A DNA stretch of 63,364 nucleotides from Candidatus Galligastranaerophilus intestinavium (lineage in GTDB: Bacteria > Cyanobacteriota > Vampirovibrionia > Gastranaerophilales > Gastranaerophilaceae). The notes below the pieces were generated by a model. That model had not been told where the DNA came from and made no database searches. It saw only the letters and a list, made by a program, of their open reading frames with translations. Shown one piece after another: positions 33,870 to 42,866 of this stretch (within the stretch, counting starts at the first letter, position 1; each line of letters starts with the position of its first letter). A program made the translations under genes and the position numbers. Where the stretch lies: contig DVJQ01000002.1 in the NCBI GenBank assembly GCA_018716625.1, positions 1-63,364 on the forward strand, in the 5' to 3' direction.

Positions 33870-36242
33870 ATGACCGACACTCAAGCGGATTTAATTAAAA
33901 AGCATGCCCAATCACTCGAATTTGACAAGGTTTTAGAAATTCTTGCCAATTTTGCGGTGTCTGATTTAGGCAAGCAAAAGTGCCTGTATGCCCCTATTTA
34001 CAATCAAAAAGCCCAAATTGAATATCATCTTGAACTTACAAGCGAAGCAAAAAGAATTTACGATAACGCAGGCAATTTTTCTTGCTTTCCTTTGGAATTT
34101 CTGTGCGACGGGGCTAAAATTCTTGAAACACAAAGACTTGGTGCAAGTGATATCATTGATTTGACAAAAAATTTAAGAACATCAAGATTAATTAAAAATT
34201 TCCTTTCAAAAGAGGAAAATTGCCCGAATTTAAAGGCAATTGCGCAAAATCTCTACACAAATAAAGAATTTGAAGATAAAATTTTTTCAACTTTTGACAG
34301 CGAATTAAACATTTTAGACAGCGCAAGTCCTGAATTAAAAAGACTCAGGAACGCTTATAAAAGCACAAAAGATAACTTAAAAGCCTCAATTGGCAAGCTT
34401 TTGGGAGATGCCGATTTTATATCACATCTGCAAGACATTGTCTGGACAACGCGCGAGGGCAGAACGGTTTTCCAAGTAAAGGCAACAGACAAAAACAAAG
34501 TATCAGGAATTGTGCATGATGTAAGCGCAAGCAGCCAGACTTATTTTATCGAGCCTTCGGCTCTTGTGCCTATAAACAACAAAATACGCCAGATTGAAGT
34601 TGAAATAAACGCCGAAATTGAGCGAATTTTGTGGGAATTAACAAAAGAATTTTTAAACATAAAAAAAGAATTGACTGATGTGCAAAATATTGTAAGCGAG
34701 CTTGATTTCATCTTTGCAAGAGCGAAATATTCCATCCGCACAAAGTCAACCCCCGCACAAATTTGTGAGCAAAAAATCCTTGAAATACAAGCCATGCGAC
34801 ACCCGCTTTTAATCGGAAACGTTGAAAATATTGTCGAAAACGACTTTGAACTGGGTAAAACATATAATTCTCTTTTAATTACAGGCTCTAACACAGGCGG
34901 AAAAACTGTAGCACTGAAAACTGCAGGTCTTTTAACGCTTATGACAAAGGCAGGACTGCACATTTGCGCACTTGGCGCTAAAATTTACCCGTTTGACAAG
35001 GTTTTAGCCGACATATCGGAAGAACAAAGCATTTCTCAAAACCTTTCCACCTTTGGCGCGCACATTAAAAACATTTCAACAATTATTGAAAACGCAACCG
35101 AGAATTCTCTTGTACTTTTTGACGAATTAGGTGCAGGAACAGACCCTGAGGAAGGCTCAGCTCTTGCGCGCGCCATTCTTGAATATTTATCCGAAAAAGA
35201 CATTTTATGCGTCTGCACAACGCATTTAGGGGAATTAAAAATTTTAAAATACGAAAACTCTAAATTTGAAAACGCAAGTGTCGAGTTTGATGTCGAAACG
35301 CTAAAACCTACCTATAAGCTTATTTTAGGACTTGCAGGCAGCTCAAATGCGCTCTGTATAGCTCATAACCTAAATTTAAACGATGAAATTATTAACAATG
35401 CAAAAGATATTTTAAATAAAGCAAAAAGCCCCGAGGGCGAGGTTTTTGCCAAAATTCAACAAACACACAACGAGCTTTCTCAAAAAGAACGCGAAACAGA
35501 AGAAATACGCCAAAGAACAGCTCAAATCGAGGCTGAGTATCAGGAAAAATTAAAAGAATTAAAAGCCCAAAAGAAAAAATCTCTTGAAAGTTTTAAGAAA
35601 AAATATCAGGCTCAAATTGAAAATGCACGCGCCGAAATTAAAGACACTCTCGACATTATGAGAAAAGAAAAATCCGAAAAGATTGCAATGCGTTCATATT
35701 CCAGACTGGCAAAACTTGAAAGCGCCGCAAGAGAAGAATTTATGTCTGATGAGGAAAAATTGCAAAACAAATATGAAGCGCTTGATGTTGCAAATTTAAA
35801 AATCGGTCAAAACGTACTTATAAAAGGGCTTGAGCAGGTTGCCCGCCTTGAAAGTTTGCCCGATAAAAAAGGTAAAGTCCTTGTATCTGTAGGGCTTATG
35901 AAAACAAAAGTAGATATTAAAAAACTTGCAAAAACCGATAAAAAAATCAGCAAAGCATTAAAAAAAGTTACCGTAAGTTTTGATGACATTACGCAAAGCC
36001 TCTCTAACAGGCTTGATATTCGCGGTATGAGGGCGGAAGATGCCATAGATTTCCTTGACAAACAGTTTGATATGGCGTCTTTGAGAAATTTAAGAGAAAT
36101 TATTGTAATCCATGGCCATGGAACAGGAGCGCTGAAAAATGCCGTTCGCAATTACCTTAAAAACTCACCCTACGTTGCAAAATTCCGCGCAGGAGAAGAA
36201 GGCGAAGGCGGCGACGGAGTAAGCATTGTAGATATTAATTAA
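33870..36242 (+). CDS. mutS2: MutS2 family ATPase with Smr domain
   Basis: A 790-residue MutS2. The clamp/lever region precedes the ATPase with Walker A GSNTGGKTVALK and Walker B LVLFDELGAGTDPEEGSALA. A KOW-like segment and a C-terminal Smr nuclease domain (LDIRGMRAEDAIDFLD, IVIHGHGTGALKNAVRNYL) follow. MutS2 proteins act in suppression of recombination or in rescue of collided ribosomes rather than mismatch repair. It is cotranscribed with the helicase-nuclease gene. It overlaps the convergent gene at 36239 by 4 bp. Confidence 0.96.
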   Translation: MTDTQADLIKKHAQSLEFDKVLEILANFAVSDLGKQKCLYAPIYNQKAQIEYHLELTSEAKRIYDNAGNFSCFPLEFLCDGAKILETQRLGASDIIDLTKNLRTSRLIKNFLSKEENCPNLKAIAQNLYTNKEFEDKIFSTFDSELNILDSASPELKRLRNAYKSTKDNLKASIGKLLGDADFISHLQDIVWTTREGRTVFQVKATDKNKVSGIVHDVSASSQTYFIEPSALVPINNKIRQIEVEINAEIERILWELTKEFLNIKKELTDVQNIVSELDFIFARAKYSIRTKSTPAQICEQKILEIQAMRHPLLIGNVENIVENDFELGKTYNSLLITGSNTGGKTVALKTAGLLTLMTKAGLHICALGAKIYPFDKVLADISEEQSISQNLSTFGAHIKNISTIIENATENSLVLFDELGAGTDPEEGSALARAILEYLSEKDILCVCTTHLGELKILKYENSKFENASVEFDVETLKPTYKLILGLAGSSNALCIAHNLNLNDEIINNAKDILNKAKSPEGEVFAKIQQTHNELSQKERETEEIRQRTAQIEAEYQEKLKELKAQKKKSLESFKKKYQAQIENARAEIKDTLDIMRKEKSEKIAMRSYSRLAKLESAAREEFMSDEEKLQNKYEALDVANLKIGQNVLIKGLEQVARLESLPDKKGKVLVSVGLMKTKVDIKKLAKTDKKISKALKKVTVSFDDITQSLSNRLDIRGMRAEDAIDFLDKQFDMASLRNLREIIVIHGHGTGALKNAVRNYLKNSPYVAKFRAGEEGEGGDGVSIVDIN

Positions 36243-36868
36243 AGCCCCAGTCGCATTTGCTGAATTTCTCTGACTGCCTTTTCGCGCTCAATTTTATCTT
36301 TATAAAGCTTTTCAAAATTTTTCTGTACATAGCCATAGTTCTGCACCGTTGCGGTTATAGATTTATCCGCAAGCCAAAATAGTGCAGGAACAGCAATAAC
36401 CAGAGTAAAAACAGAAACTATAACATGCCTTAAAACCCTTTTAAACAAATGCCATTTTCTGTCTTTGCCCTCAAGGTCAATTTTAAGCTGTATTGCTTCA
36501 TTTACATAGGCGCTTCTTGCGTCTTTATCCATATTATCAATATATGGGACAAAATCTTTTGAGATGTATATTACATATTTTTTAACAGCATCATGTTCAC
36601 TTGTACCAAAAGGGTCATGCCATTGCTCATCATAATTCGTAATGTCTTGAGATGTTTGAACATCTTGATTTGTTTCATCTGCAACAGGCTGGGTTAAATT
36701 TTCTTCCTGATTATCGGAATAATTTTCAAGCGAAGGTTCGTCATTTGGTAACTGCTCCAAAATATCCGAGGGGACATCGCTCAATGGCGGATTATCATCC
36801 TTTGAAACCTGCTCCATCTGACTTTTTATTTTGTTAATATGCTCATCAATATTAAAATTTTCTTCCAC
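36239..36868 (-). CDS. Single-span membrane protein with acidic N-terminus
   Basis: A hypothetical protein of 209 residues. The N-terminal 100 residues are acidic and Asn/Gln/Ser-rich, probably disordered and cytoplasmic. A helical segment follows, then one transmembrane helix (VIVSVFTLVIAVPALFWLA) and a short charged tail. I place the start at the GTG at 36868, 8 nt after AGGA, because the upstream in-frame ATG (36898) overlaps an extended -10 box (TGTATAGT) and would not be transcribed. No function can be proposed. It is divergent from the heptose kinase gene. Confidence 0.65.
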   Translation of the reverse strand: MEENFNIDEHINKIKSQMEQVSKDDNPPLSDVPSDILEQLPNDEPSLENYSDNQEENLTQPVADETNQDVQTSQDITNYDEQWHDPFGTSEHDAVKKYVIYISKDFVPYIDNMDKDARSAYVNEAIQLKIDLEGKDRKWHLFKRVLRHVIVSVFTLVIAVPALFWLADKSITATVQNYGYVQKNFEKLYKDKIEREKAVREIQQMRLGL

Positions 36869-36957
36869 GCTATAAATCCTAAAAATTCTACTATACATTT
36901 TAGCATAAAATTTACTTTTGGGCTTTAATTCATTTTTATGATAAAATAGTTGTTGCG

Positions 36958-37998
36958 ATGAATGTAGACACAAGAGTAATATTAAATAAACTGGATAAGT
37001 TGAGGGAGCCAAAAATCCTTGTGGTTGGGGATTTTGGTATTGATGAGATGGTTTTTGGCACAACTTCAAGAATCTCTCGCGAAGCGCCTGTTTTGATACT
37101 TGAACACTCTAAAACAAAGATAATTTTAGGTACAGCCTCAAACGCCGCGCATAACATTGCAACCCTTAACCTTGGAAAGGTTGCAGCGCTCGGGGTTTAT
37201 GGGGATGATTATTATGCAAAAGTTTTACTTGAAGCGCTCAGAGAACAAAAAATCGACACTCAATATATGGTTGAGGACAAAACAAGAAAAACAACCACCA
37301 AAACGCGCATTTCAGGCTCATGCTCTCAGAGTATAACTCAGCAAATAGTGCGCATTGACAGACAAACAACAGAGCCTTTGAGCAAACAGACTGAAGAAAA
37401 GGTTATTGAAAATTTAAAAAAAGCAATACCAAATTGCGACGGAGTAATACTTTCAGATTATCATTTAGGCTTTTTAACCCCCAAAATTGCTAACTTTGCC
37501 ATAGAATTTGCAAAGAAACACAATAAGATAGTTGTAGCGGACGCTCAAAAAGACCTTGACAAATACAAGGGAGCAACAGCAATTACGCCTAATCAGCCTG
37601 ATTGCGAAAAGTTCGTCGGATACTTTTTAAAAGATGAAAAAAACCTAAAAAGTGCCGGAGATAGCCTTATTAAAGATTTAAACCTTGATTATGTGCTTTT
37701 AACAAGAGGCGAAAATGGTATGGCGCTTTTTGAAAATCAGGGCGACAAAACAAAAATGTACAAGGTTCAGGCATTTAATAAAAAAGAAGTCTTTGATGTA
37801 ACAGGCGCGGGAGATACCGTTGTTGCTGCCTTTACCCTTGCTCTTTGTGCAAATTTCAGCCCTTGTGAGGCAATGTTTATAGGAAACTTGGCGGCAAGCA
37901 TTGTCATAAGATATTTTGGCTGCCATAGTGTAGATGTGGAAGATTTAAAAAATGAAATTGAAAATTTAAAAGGAGAAGAAATATATGAAATTTCTTAA
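36958..37998 (+). CDS. hldA: D-glycero-beta-D-manno-heptose-7-phosphate kinase (HldE kinase domain)
   Basis: A PfkB-family sugar kinase of the RfaE/HldE kinase type. It starts KLREPKILVVGDFGIDEMVFG, with substrate-side motif SREAPVLILE, GTASNAAHNIA, and the C-terminal ATP motif DVTGAGDTVV (280-289, catalytic Asp286). The 346-residue length covers the kinase only; the adenylyltransferase domain is not fused. It would phosphorylate heptose 7-phosphate on the way to ADP- or GDP-heptose for lipopolysaccharide core. It overlaps the DUF4330 gene by 14 nt. The -10 (TAAAAT) is only 10 nt from the ATG. Confidence 0.9.
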   Translation: MNVDTRVILNKLDKLREPKILVVGDFGIDEMVFGTTSRISREAPVLILEHSKTKIILGTASNAAHNIATLNLGKVAALGVYGDDYYAKVLLEALREQKIDTQYMVEDKTRKTTTKTRISGSCSQSITQQIVRIDRQTTEPLSKQTEEKVIENLKKAIPNCDGVILSDYHLGFLTPKIANFAIEFAKKHNKIVVADAQKDLDKYKGATAITPNQPDCEKFVGYFLKDEKNLKSAGDSLIKDLNLDYVLLTRGENGMALFENQGDKTKMYKVQAFNKKEVFDVTGAGDTVVAAFTLALCANFSPCEAMFIGNLAASIVIRYFGCHSVDVEDLKNEIENLKGEEIYEIS

Positions 37999-38557
37999 AA
38001 AACTCAGAACTTTTGATTTAATTATAATCGGAGTGTTAATAGTTGCGCTGCTTGTGGGCATGCTTACTATGTTCGGCAAAAGAGCAACATCTTCAAATCA
38101 AATTGAAACAACGGCAGACGTTGAAATTGAAATATTTTTAAGGAGTGTAACCGTAAGTGCTTCAAACAACATTTTTGAAGCCGGCGATGAAACATTTATT
38201 ACCATAAGAAACGTCCCCTACACAAAATTAAAAATAAAAGACGTTAAATACGACAGAAAAAAAGCAATTGTACCCACCTTTAATACAAAAAAGCCCTTTA
38301 CCGTAGTAGACGATGTTACGGCACCTTACCAGTATGATTTTCTTATAACTGTCGTAGATAAGGCAAAAATAACAAAAGACCGCGACGGGGCTGTTGTCGG
38401 CGGAAATAAAATAAAAATAGGTTTGCCTATCACGCTTGAAGGTTCAGATTATAAACTAAACGGAATAGTTTCTAACATAACGGTTGTAGCACAGCCAAAT
38501 GAAACAAATGACGCGGATTTAGAAGAACAGGTAAAACAAAACCAAGATGTTCAATAG
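37985..38557 (+). CDS. DUF4330 family membrane-anchored protein
   Basis: A 190-residue protein with one N-terminal membrane helix (FDLIIIGVLIVALLVGMLTM) and a beta-rich periplasmic domain. The pattern DVKYDRKKAIVPT and the overall layout match DUF4330, a family I associate mainly with cyanobacteria. Its function is unknown. An AGGAG site lies inside the end of the kinase gene. It overlaps the O-antigen-ligase-like gene by 11 nt, so all three are probably expressed together in envelope polysaccharide assembly. Confidence 0.82.
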   Translation: MKFLKKLRTFDLIIIGVLIVALLVGMLTMFGKRATSSNQIETTADVEIEIFLRSVTVSASNNIFEAGDETFITIRNVPYTKLKIKDVKYDRKKAIVPTFNTKKPFTVVDDVTAPYQYDFLITVVDKAKITKDRDGAVVGGNKIKIGLPITLEGSDYKLNGIVSNITVVAQPNETNDADLEEQVKQNQDVQ

Positions 38558-39914
38558 AAAATTTGGAACAAAAAGTATTTTCATAAGCATAAAAAACGGT
38601 ATTTTGTACGCTTCACAAAATACAAAAACTGCCGCGCTTATAAGGGACAGTCTGCTTTTTGAAAATATTGACTCGCTTTTGTACATTTTTCTAATGTTAA
38701 CAATTGTTTCCTGCGCTTTTTGCGATTCAAGCTACATAGGCATTTTTGCTATATGTTTCAGTGTGCTTGAAACTTTTAAACTCTTTGTAAAAAAAGGGGC
38801 AAGGACTAAAATATCACTTTATGACAAGGCGATTCTTGTTTATTTTGCATTTGTAGTTCTCAGTCTTTTTGGCTCAACGCTTTTTGCACTAAGCCTTAAA
38901 GGTTTTGTAAAAACTGCGATTTATATGTACTTTTATTTTAGCGCGCTTGCATACTTTCGCGACAACAGAGAAAAAATCTTACCTACAATTCTTGCAATAG
39001 CAGGCATTGTAAGCTTTGAGAGCATTATTGCAATCATTCAAAATAACTCCGGAATTTTAGCTATTGCAGGTTGGCAAGACACATCAAATCTTGACCCGAC
39101 ACAAATTATTTCACGCGCTTACGGAACTTTGAAACCCTACAACCCCAACCTTCTTGCGGGTTATTTGGTAACGGGTATTTCAAGCCTGTGGTGTCTTTTT
39201 TCAATAAATCTCCTAAACAAACACTACAAAAGGTTTTTGGGATTTTTAATATTGTTTTTGCTCGCAACAGTTGCAATAATCTACACAGGTTCTCGCGGCG
39301 GCTACCTTGGAATAGCTGCGTTTTATATGATTTTTGCACTCGGTATTATATACTACATCCAAAACTACTTAGGCGGCTTTAGAGCAATAAGAAGAAGATA
39401 TAAAAACCTTGCCCTGACATTAATTTGCGCGGCGCTTGTTTTTATTATGTCAAATCCTGCAATAACAAATAGGATTTTATCCATTTTTGAATTCAGAGGC
39501 GACTCCTCAATTGCTTTTAGGATGAACGTTTACGCCTCATCGTTCAAAATGTTTTTAGACAATCCGTTCTTGGGAATAGGTGTCGGCAATAAAAACTTTA
39601 GAGAAATTTACGGATTGTACATGAAATCAGGTTTCGACGCTCTGGGCGCTTATTGCGTTCCGCTTGAAATTGCAGTTGAAAGCGGCATTTTTGCACTGAT
39701 TTCTTTTGTTACATTCCTTGTATTATGGCTCAAAGACGCGCTTAAACTTGTTCAGAGTGCCCCAAAAAGAACAAAAATAATTGCTTTTTCGCTCATTTTA
39801 AGCATTTTTCCTACAATGGTACATGGCATTTTTGACACAGTTTGGTTCAGACCCCAGCTGCAAATACTTTTCTGGTTAAATGTCGCATTTTTGGGCGCAC
39901 TTAAAAGAAACTAG
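38547..39914 (+). CDS. O-antigen ligase superfamily protein, IctB-like
   Basis: A 455-residue polytopic membrane protein with about ten to twelve helices. The Wzy_C signature GSRGGYLGIAAFYM and the periplasmic loop NPFLGIGVGNKNFREIYGLY followed by GAYCVPLEIAVESG closely resemble the cyanobacterial IctB family, once proposed to be a bicarbonate transporter. The superfamily contains O-antigen ligases and polymerases (WaaL, Wzy). Next to heptose kinase, a glycan ligase or polymerase role is the better guess. It overlaps the convergent amidase gene by 4 bp. Confidence 0.85.
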   Translation: MFNRKFGTKSIFISIKNGILYASQNTKTAALIRDSLLFENIDSLLYIFLMLTIVSCAFCDSSYIGIFAICFSVLETFKLFVKKGARTKISLYDKAILVYFAFVVLSLFGSTLFALSLKGFVKTAIYMYFYFSALAYFRDNREKILPTILAIAGIVSFESIIAIIQNNSGILAIAGWQDTSNLDPTQIISRAYGTLKPYNPNLLAGYLVTGISSLWCLFSINLLNKHYKRFLGFLILFLLATVAIIYTGSRGGYLGIAAFYMIFALGIIYYIQNYLGGFRAIRRRYKNLALTLICAALVFIMSNPAITNRILSIFEFRGDSSIAFRMNVYASSFKMFLDNPFLGIGVGNKNFREIYGLYMKSGFDALGAYCVPLEIAVESGIFALISFVTFLVLWLKDALKLVQSAPKRTKIIAFSLILSIFPTMVHGIFDTVWFRPQLQILFWLNVAFLGALKRN

Positions 39915-41083
39915 AAAACTACAATATATCTTAAATAATTTTCCACTCCGTCTGCAAATGCCTTTGAATAGCCCTTTTGAAACTTTTTATCGCTGAGTTT
40001 TTGTGCTTCGTTTTTGTCAATCAAATAACCGCACTCCAAAAGTACACTCACAGGACTTGTCGGGCGGGTAAGGGCAAAAGAGGCATAATTTACACCGTCA
40101 TCTCTAAATTTACTGAATTTTAAAACCTCTTTTTGAATATTTTGTGCCAAAGATTTTGATTGTTCGTTGTAGTAATATGTGCCTGCTCCATGCTTATATA
40201 TTACATCTTTCGGATTGGGCAGAGAATTTTGATGAATACTTATTAAAATATCCGCCTCTTTTTTATTTGCAAAGGCAACTCTGTCATACAAAGGAACATA
40301 TTTGTCTTTTTTCCTTGTCATATAGACTTTTGCACCTTTTTTGGAGAGTGCTTTTTTCATTTGTTTTGCAATTTTTAAATTAACGTCTTTTTCCTCAAGC
40401 CCGTTTGCACATACTCCGGATTCAAGTCCTCCATGACCTGCATCAAGTGCCACTTTAATACCCTTGAGCGGTTTTTTACGGTTAATTTTGGGTATTTTTT
40501 TAATTTGAACAACAAGCCCCTTTTTGTGAGGAATTACATCGTAACCAAAAAGCGCAGGGGTTATATATTTTATTTTTAAAATATTGTTATCAACAGGGAT
40601 AACGCTAAATGCCCCTCTTTTATCTTTTATTGTCAAATCTTTAACTTTTACATCATACAGACAAAACAAAAGCCCGTCGGGAACTTCCTTGAAAGAGTAG
40701 GCGTTTTGTATATTTGCAGGTATAAAAATTTCATACTTATCTTTATCTTCGCTAAATTTTATCTCGTCAATTTCAACTATATGTTTATTTTCAATAACCG
40801 CCTGCACATCAGAATACTTTTTCTCAATCCAGAAAGGCTTATCAAGCCCTAAATCCACCCTGTAAAAATCTTTGTTTTGCTTATCCGCATATAACACAAA
40901 ACCTTTTCTGATGTGCGAAAAGCGCGCCGCGTTAACATCAGGCGCAACACGAATTGGAGAATAGTCGCTTTTTGCCTCAATCACTGCATACTTTGCAATG
41001 CCAACGTTCTCTAAATCCTCAATTGCAAAGGCACTTGAGAAACTAAACAAAAACAAACCCGCCAAAAATAAGAATTTTTTCAT
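39911..41083 (-). CDS. Exported N-acetylmuramoyl-L-alanine amidase (Amidase_3)
   Basis: A periplasmic peptidoglycan amidase of 390 residues. A signal peptide (1-20, ending AFA) precedes an SH3-like segment, an AMIN-like region and the C-terminal catalytic domain from about residue 205. Zinc ligands are in DAGHGG (His), NGLEEKD (Glu) and SIHQNS (His), and the catalytic Glu is in LLECGYL. Such enzymes split septal peptidoglycan during daughter-cell separation. TAGAAT ends 6 nt before the ATG, another apparently leaderless gene. Confidence 0.95.
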   Translation of the reverse strand: MKKFLFLAGLFLFSFSSAFAIEDLENVGIAKYAVIEAKSDYSPIRVAPDVNAARFSHIRKGFVLYADKQNKDFYRVDLGLDKPFWIEKKYSDVQAVIENKHIVEIDEIKFSEDKDKYEIFIPANIQNAYSFKEVPDGLLFCLYDVKVKDLTIKDKRGAFSVIPVDNNILKIKYITPALFGYDVIPHKKGLVVQIKKIPKINRKKPLKGIKVALDAGHGGLESGVCANGLEEKDVNLKIAKQMKKALSKKGAKVYMTRKKDKYVPLYDRVAFANKKEADILISIHQNSLPNPKDVIYKHGAGTYYYNEQSKSLAQNIQKEVLKFSKFRDDGVNYASFALTRPTSPVSVLLECGYLIDKNEAQKLSDKKFQKGYSKAFADGVENYLRYIVVF

Positions 41084-41115
41084 GACAAAATTCTAGCACA
41101 TTTTGCAAAAAATTT

Positions 41116-41817
41116 TTAGCCGACTTTATTTTCTTCTTTATTATTCGCCGTTGTGGAGCCTGATTCAAAACCACACCAAGCATATATCAGGGGTAAAATT
41201 TTATCTGCATGGAGTTGCTTTGCAAAGGGGACTTTTGAGATAATGGCAAGCGCCAATATATCATCCACATGCACAAAGTAGTCTTGAGGTTTCAGCTTTC
41301 TCTCCTCAAGTTTTACATTGGGCTCATCTTTGTGAACAAATTTATCAAAGACTCCCGCCGCTTTTTGCGCAAGAGGCATGCCTAAACCTATACCCAATAT
41401 TGTTGCTGCGACCTGAACAAGCGGGGATTTTACTTTTGCCTTATTTGCAAGTGCAAGCACCGATGTAGCTATTGCAGAAGGAAAAACAACGGTTGAAATA
41501 TCAAACAGCGACTCTTTTACTTTTGCTTTTTTGTCTTCATCGGATTTTGCATCCAAAAGACCGCCGCAAAGTCCGCCTAATATTGAAGAACTGCTCACTG
41601 CAATAACTGCACCCATATCTTTTGCCAAACTGCCTTGCTCAAAAACATCAAAAGTAAGCTTACCTTTTGTCAATTTGCCTATTATCCCGACAGATGCCAG
41701 TGCACCGCCAAGTGCACCCACTGCAGCGGGTATTGATACTTTTTTCTTCTCGCTTGAATTGTTCTCAGACCGGTTAGTATTTCCGGCAAATACGTTGCTA
41801 ATTTTCGGTATGTTCAT
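41116..41817 (-). CDS. Lineage-specific membrane protein with local N-terminal signature
   Basis: An unrecognised 233-residue protein. It begins MNIPKISNVFAGNTNRS, in line with the signature shared by other genes here. It has three or four Gly/Ala/Val-rich hydrophobic stretches (about 29-46, 66-88, 107-125 and 134-150) and a soluble C-terminal 80 residues. The last residues are polar. It is preceded by the recurring promoter-like element at 41842-41868. Function is unknown. Confidence 0.72.
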   Translation of the reverse strand: MNIPKISNVFAGNTNRSENNSSEKKKVSIPAAVGALGGALASVGIIGKLTKGKLTFDVFEQGSLAKDMGAVIAVSSSSILGGLCGGLLDAKSDEDKKAKVKESLFDISTVVFPSAIATSVLALANKAKVKSPLVQVAATILGIGLGMPLAQKAAGVFDKFVHKDEPNVKLEERKLKPQDYFVHVDDILALAIISKVPFAKQLHADKILPLIYAWCGFESGSTTANNKEENKVG

Positions 41818-41841
41818 AATTTTAAACTCTTTCCATGTTTA

Positions 41842-41868
41842 TAATGCTACAAAATAAAAAAAATTGCC
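41842..41868 (-). promoter_or_regulatory. Recurring element GGCAAT-N15-GCATTA
   Basis: On the minus strand GGCAAT (41868-41863) and GCATTA (41847-41842) are 15 nt apart, with a T-rich spacer like the other copies. The ATG lies 24 nt further on. Confidence 0.45.
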
Positions 41869-41956
41869 AACATTTTTTTACAAGACTTTATATTTAATTG
41901 TAATTCTTGCTAATTTACGCTATTGTTGATATTGAGAAGTTTAACAGGGATTAATC

Positions 41957-42850
41957 ATGAATAGTGAATTATTTGTTATAGATTTAAGAGGCTGCAATAA
42001 CACAGGTGAAATTATTACAAGCGTTTCCTCAGCTTTTGAAGTGCCAATGGCAAGAGAAAGAAAAATCGGACTTAAACTTAGCAACATTGCACTTAATCAG
42101 GCACAAATGCTCTCTATACAATCTTTGATTGCAAGTTATGCTTCCGAATTGTGTTTTGTTGAAACCTCAAGCGAAACTACAAAAGAAATTTGTGAAAATA
42201 TGGGAATTGAAGTGCAAACTCCCCAATATAACGAGCTTTCAAACACAGCACAAAGTGAATTTTCTTTTGAAATTCCTAAAAAAGAAGGGGAAGAAGAAAC
42301 AAAAGCACAAGAGAATATTCTAAGCACAGAAGTTCCAAAAGAAGAAGGTTTTGAAGAATTTAAACCCATTGAATTTAATGAGGAAAATCTTCAAACTATG
42401 GAAACATACAAAAAAGCTTATGATGAAAATGAAGAAGAAAAACAAACTTGGGAAGAAGTTGACTATTACGCACCACCGACGGATGAGCCGGTTGTTGTTG
42501 ATTCCAAACAAACAATTTATGTAACACAAACACTGCGCTCGGGGCAAGTTTTAGAGTTTGACGGAAACGTTGTTATAATAGGAGATTGTCACCCGGGTTC
42601 GGAAATCAAAGCCACAGGCGACATTACAGTTTGGGGCGTTTTAGGTTCAATAGCTCATGCCGGTGCAAAAGGTAATCGTGACGCTAAAATCCGCGCCCTT
42701 AAAATGAACGCGGTACAATTAAGAATAGCTGACTGCTACTCAAGACGTCCTGACGGCACAAACATTCCCTATATTATAAAATCATCAGTGTTCACCCCTG
42801 AAGAAGCAAGAATAGTTGATGATTCAATCGTATTATTCAAAATTAACTAA
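41957..42850 (+). CDS. minC: Septum site-determining protein MinC
   Basis: The FtsZ-polymerisation inhibitor of the Min system. An N-terminal domain (1-85) is joined by a long Glu-rich linker (about 90-175) to the C-terminal beta-helix, which shows TQTLRSGQVLEFDGNVVIIG, DCHPGSEIKATGDI, WGVLGSIAHAGAKG and ALKMNAVQLRIADCY. The latter binds MinD. The 297-residue length reflects the long linker. It begins the minC-minD-minE operon, and minD starts 16 nt downstream. Confidence 0.94.
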   Translation: MNSELFVIDLRGCNNTGEIITSVSSAFEVPMARERKIGLKLSNIALNQAQMLSIQSLIASYASELCFVETSSETTKEICENMGIEVQTPQYNELSNTAQSEFSFEIPKKEGEEETKAQENILSTEVPKEEGFEEFKPIEFNEENLQTMETYKKAYDENEEEKQTWEEVDYYAPPTDEPVVVDSKQTIYVTQTLRSGQVLEFDGNVVIIGDCHPGSEIKATGDITVWGVLGSIAHAGAKGNRDAKIRALKMNAVQLRIADCYSRRPDGTNIPYIIKSSVFTPEEARIVDDSIVLFKIN

Positions 42851-42866
42851 AAAGGAGCAAAAATAA

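Noticed and set aside
36869-37069. N-terminal extensions of the gene ending at 36239
   Set aside because: They would cross the divergent promoter and the start of the heptose kinase gene; the ATG at 36898 overlaps the gene's own -10 box.
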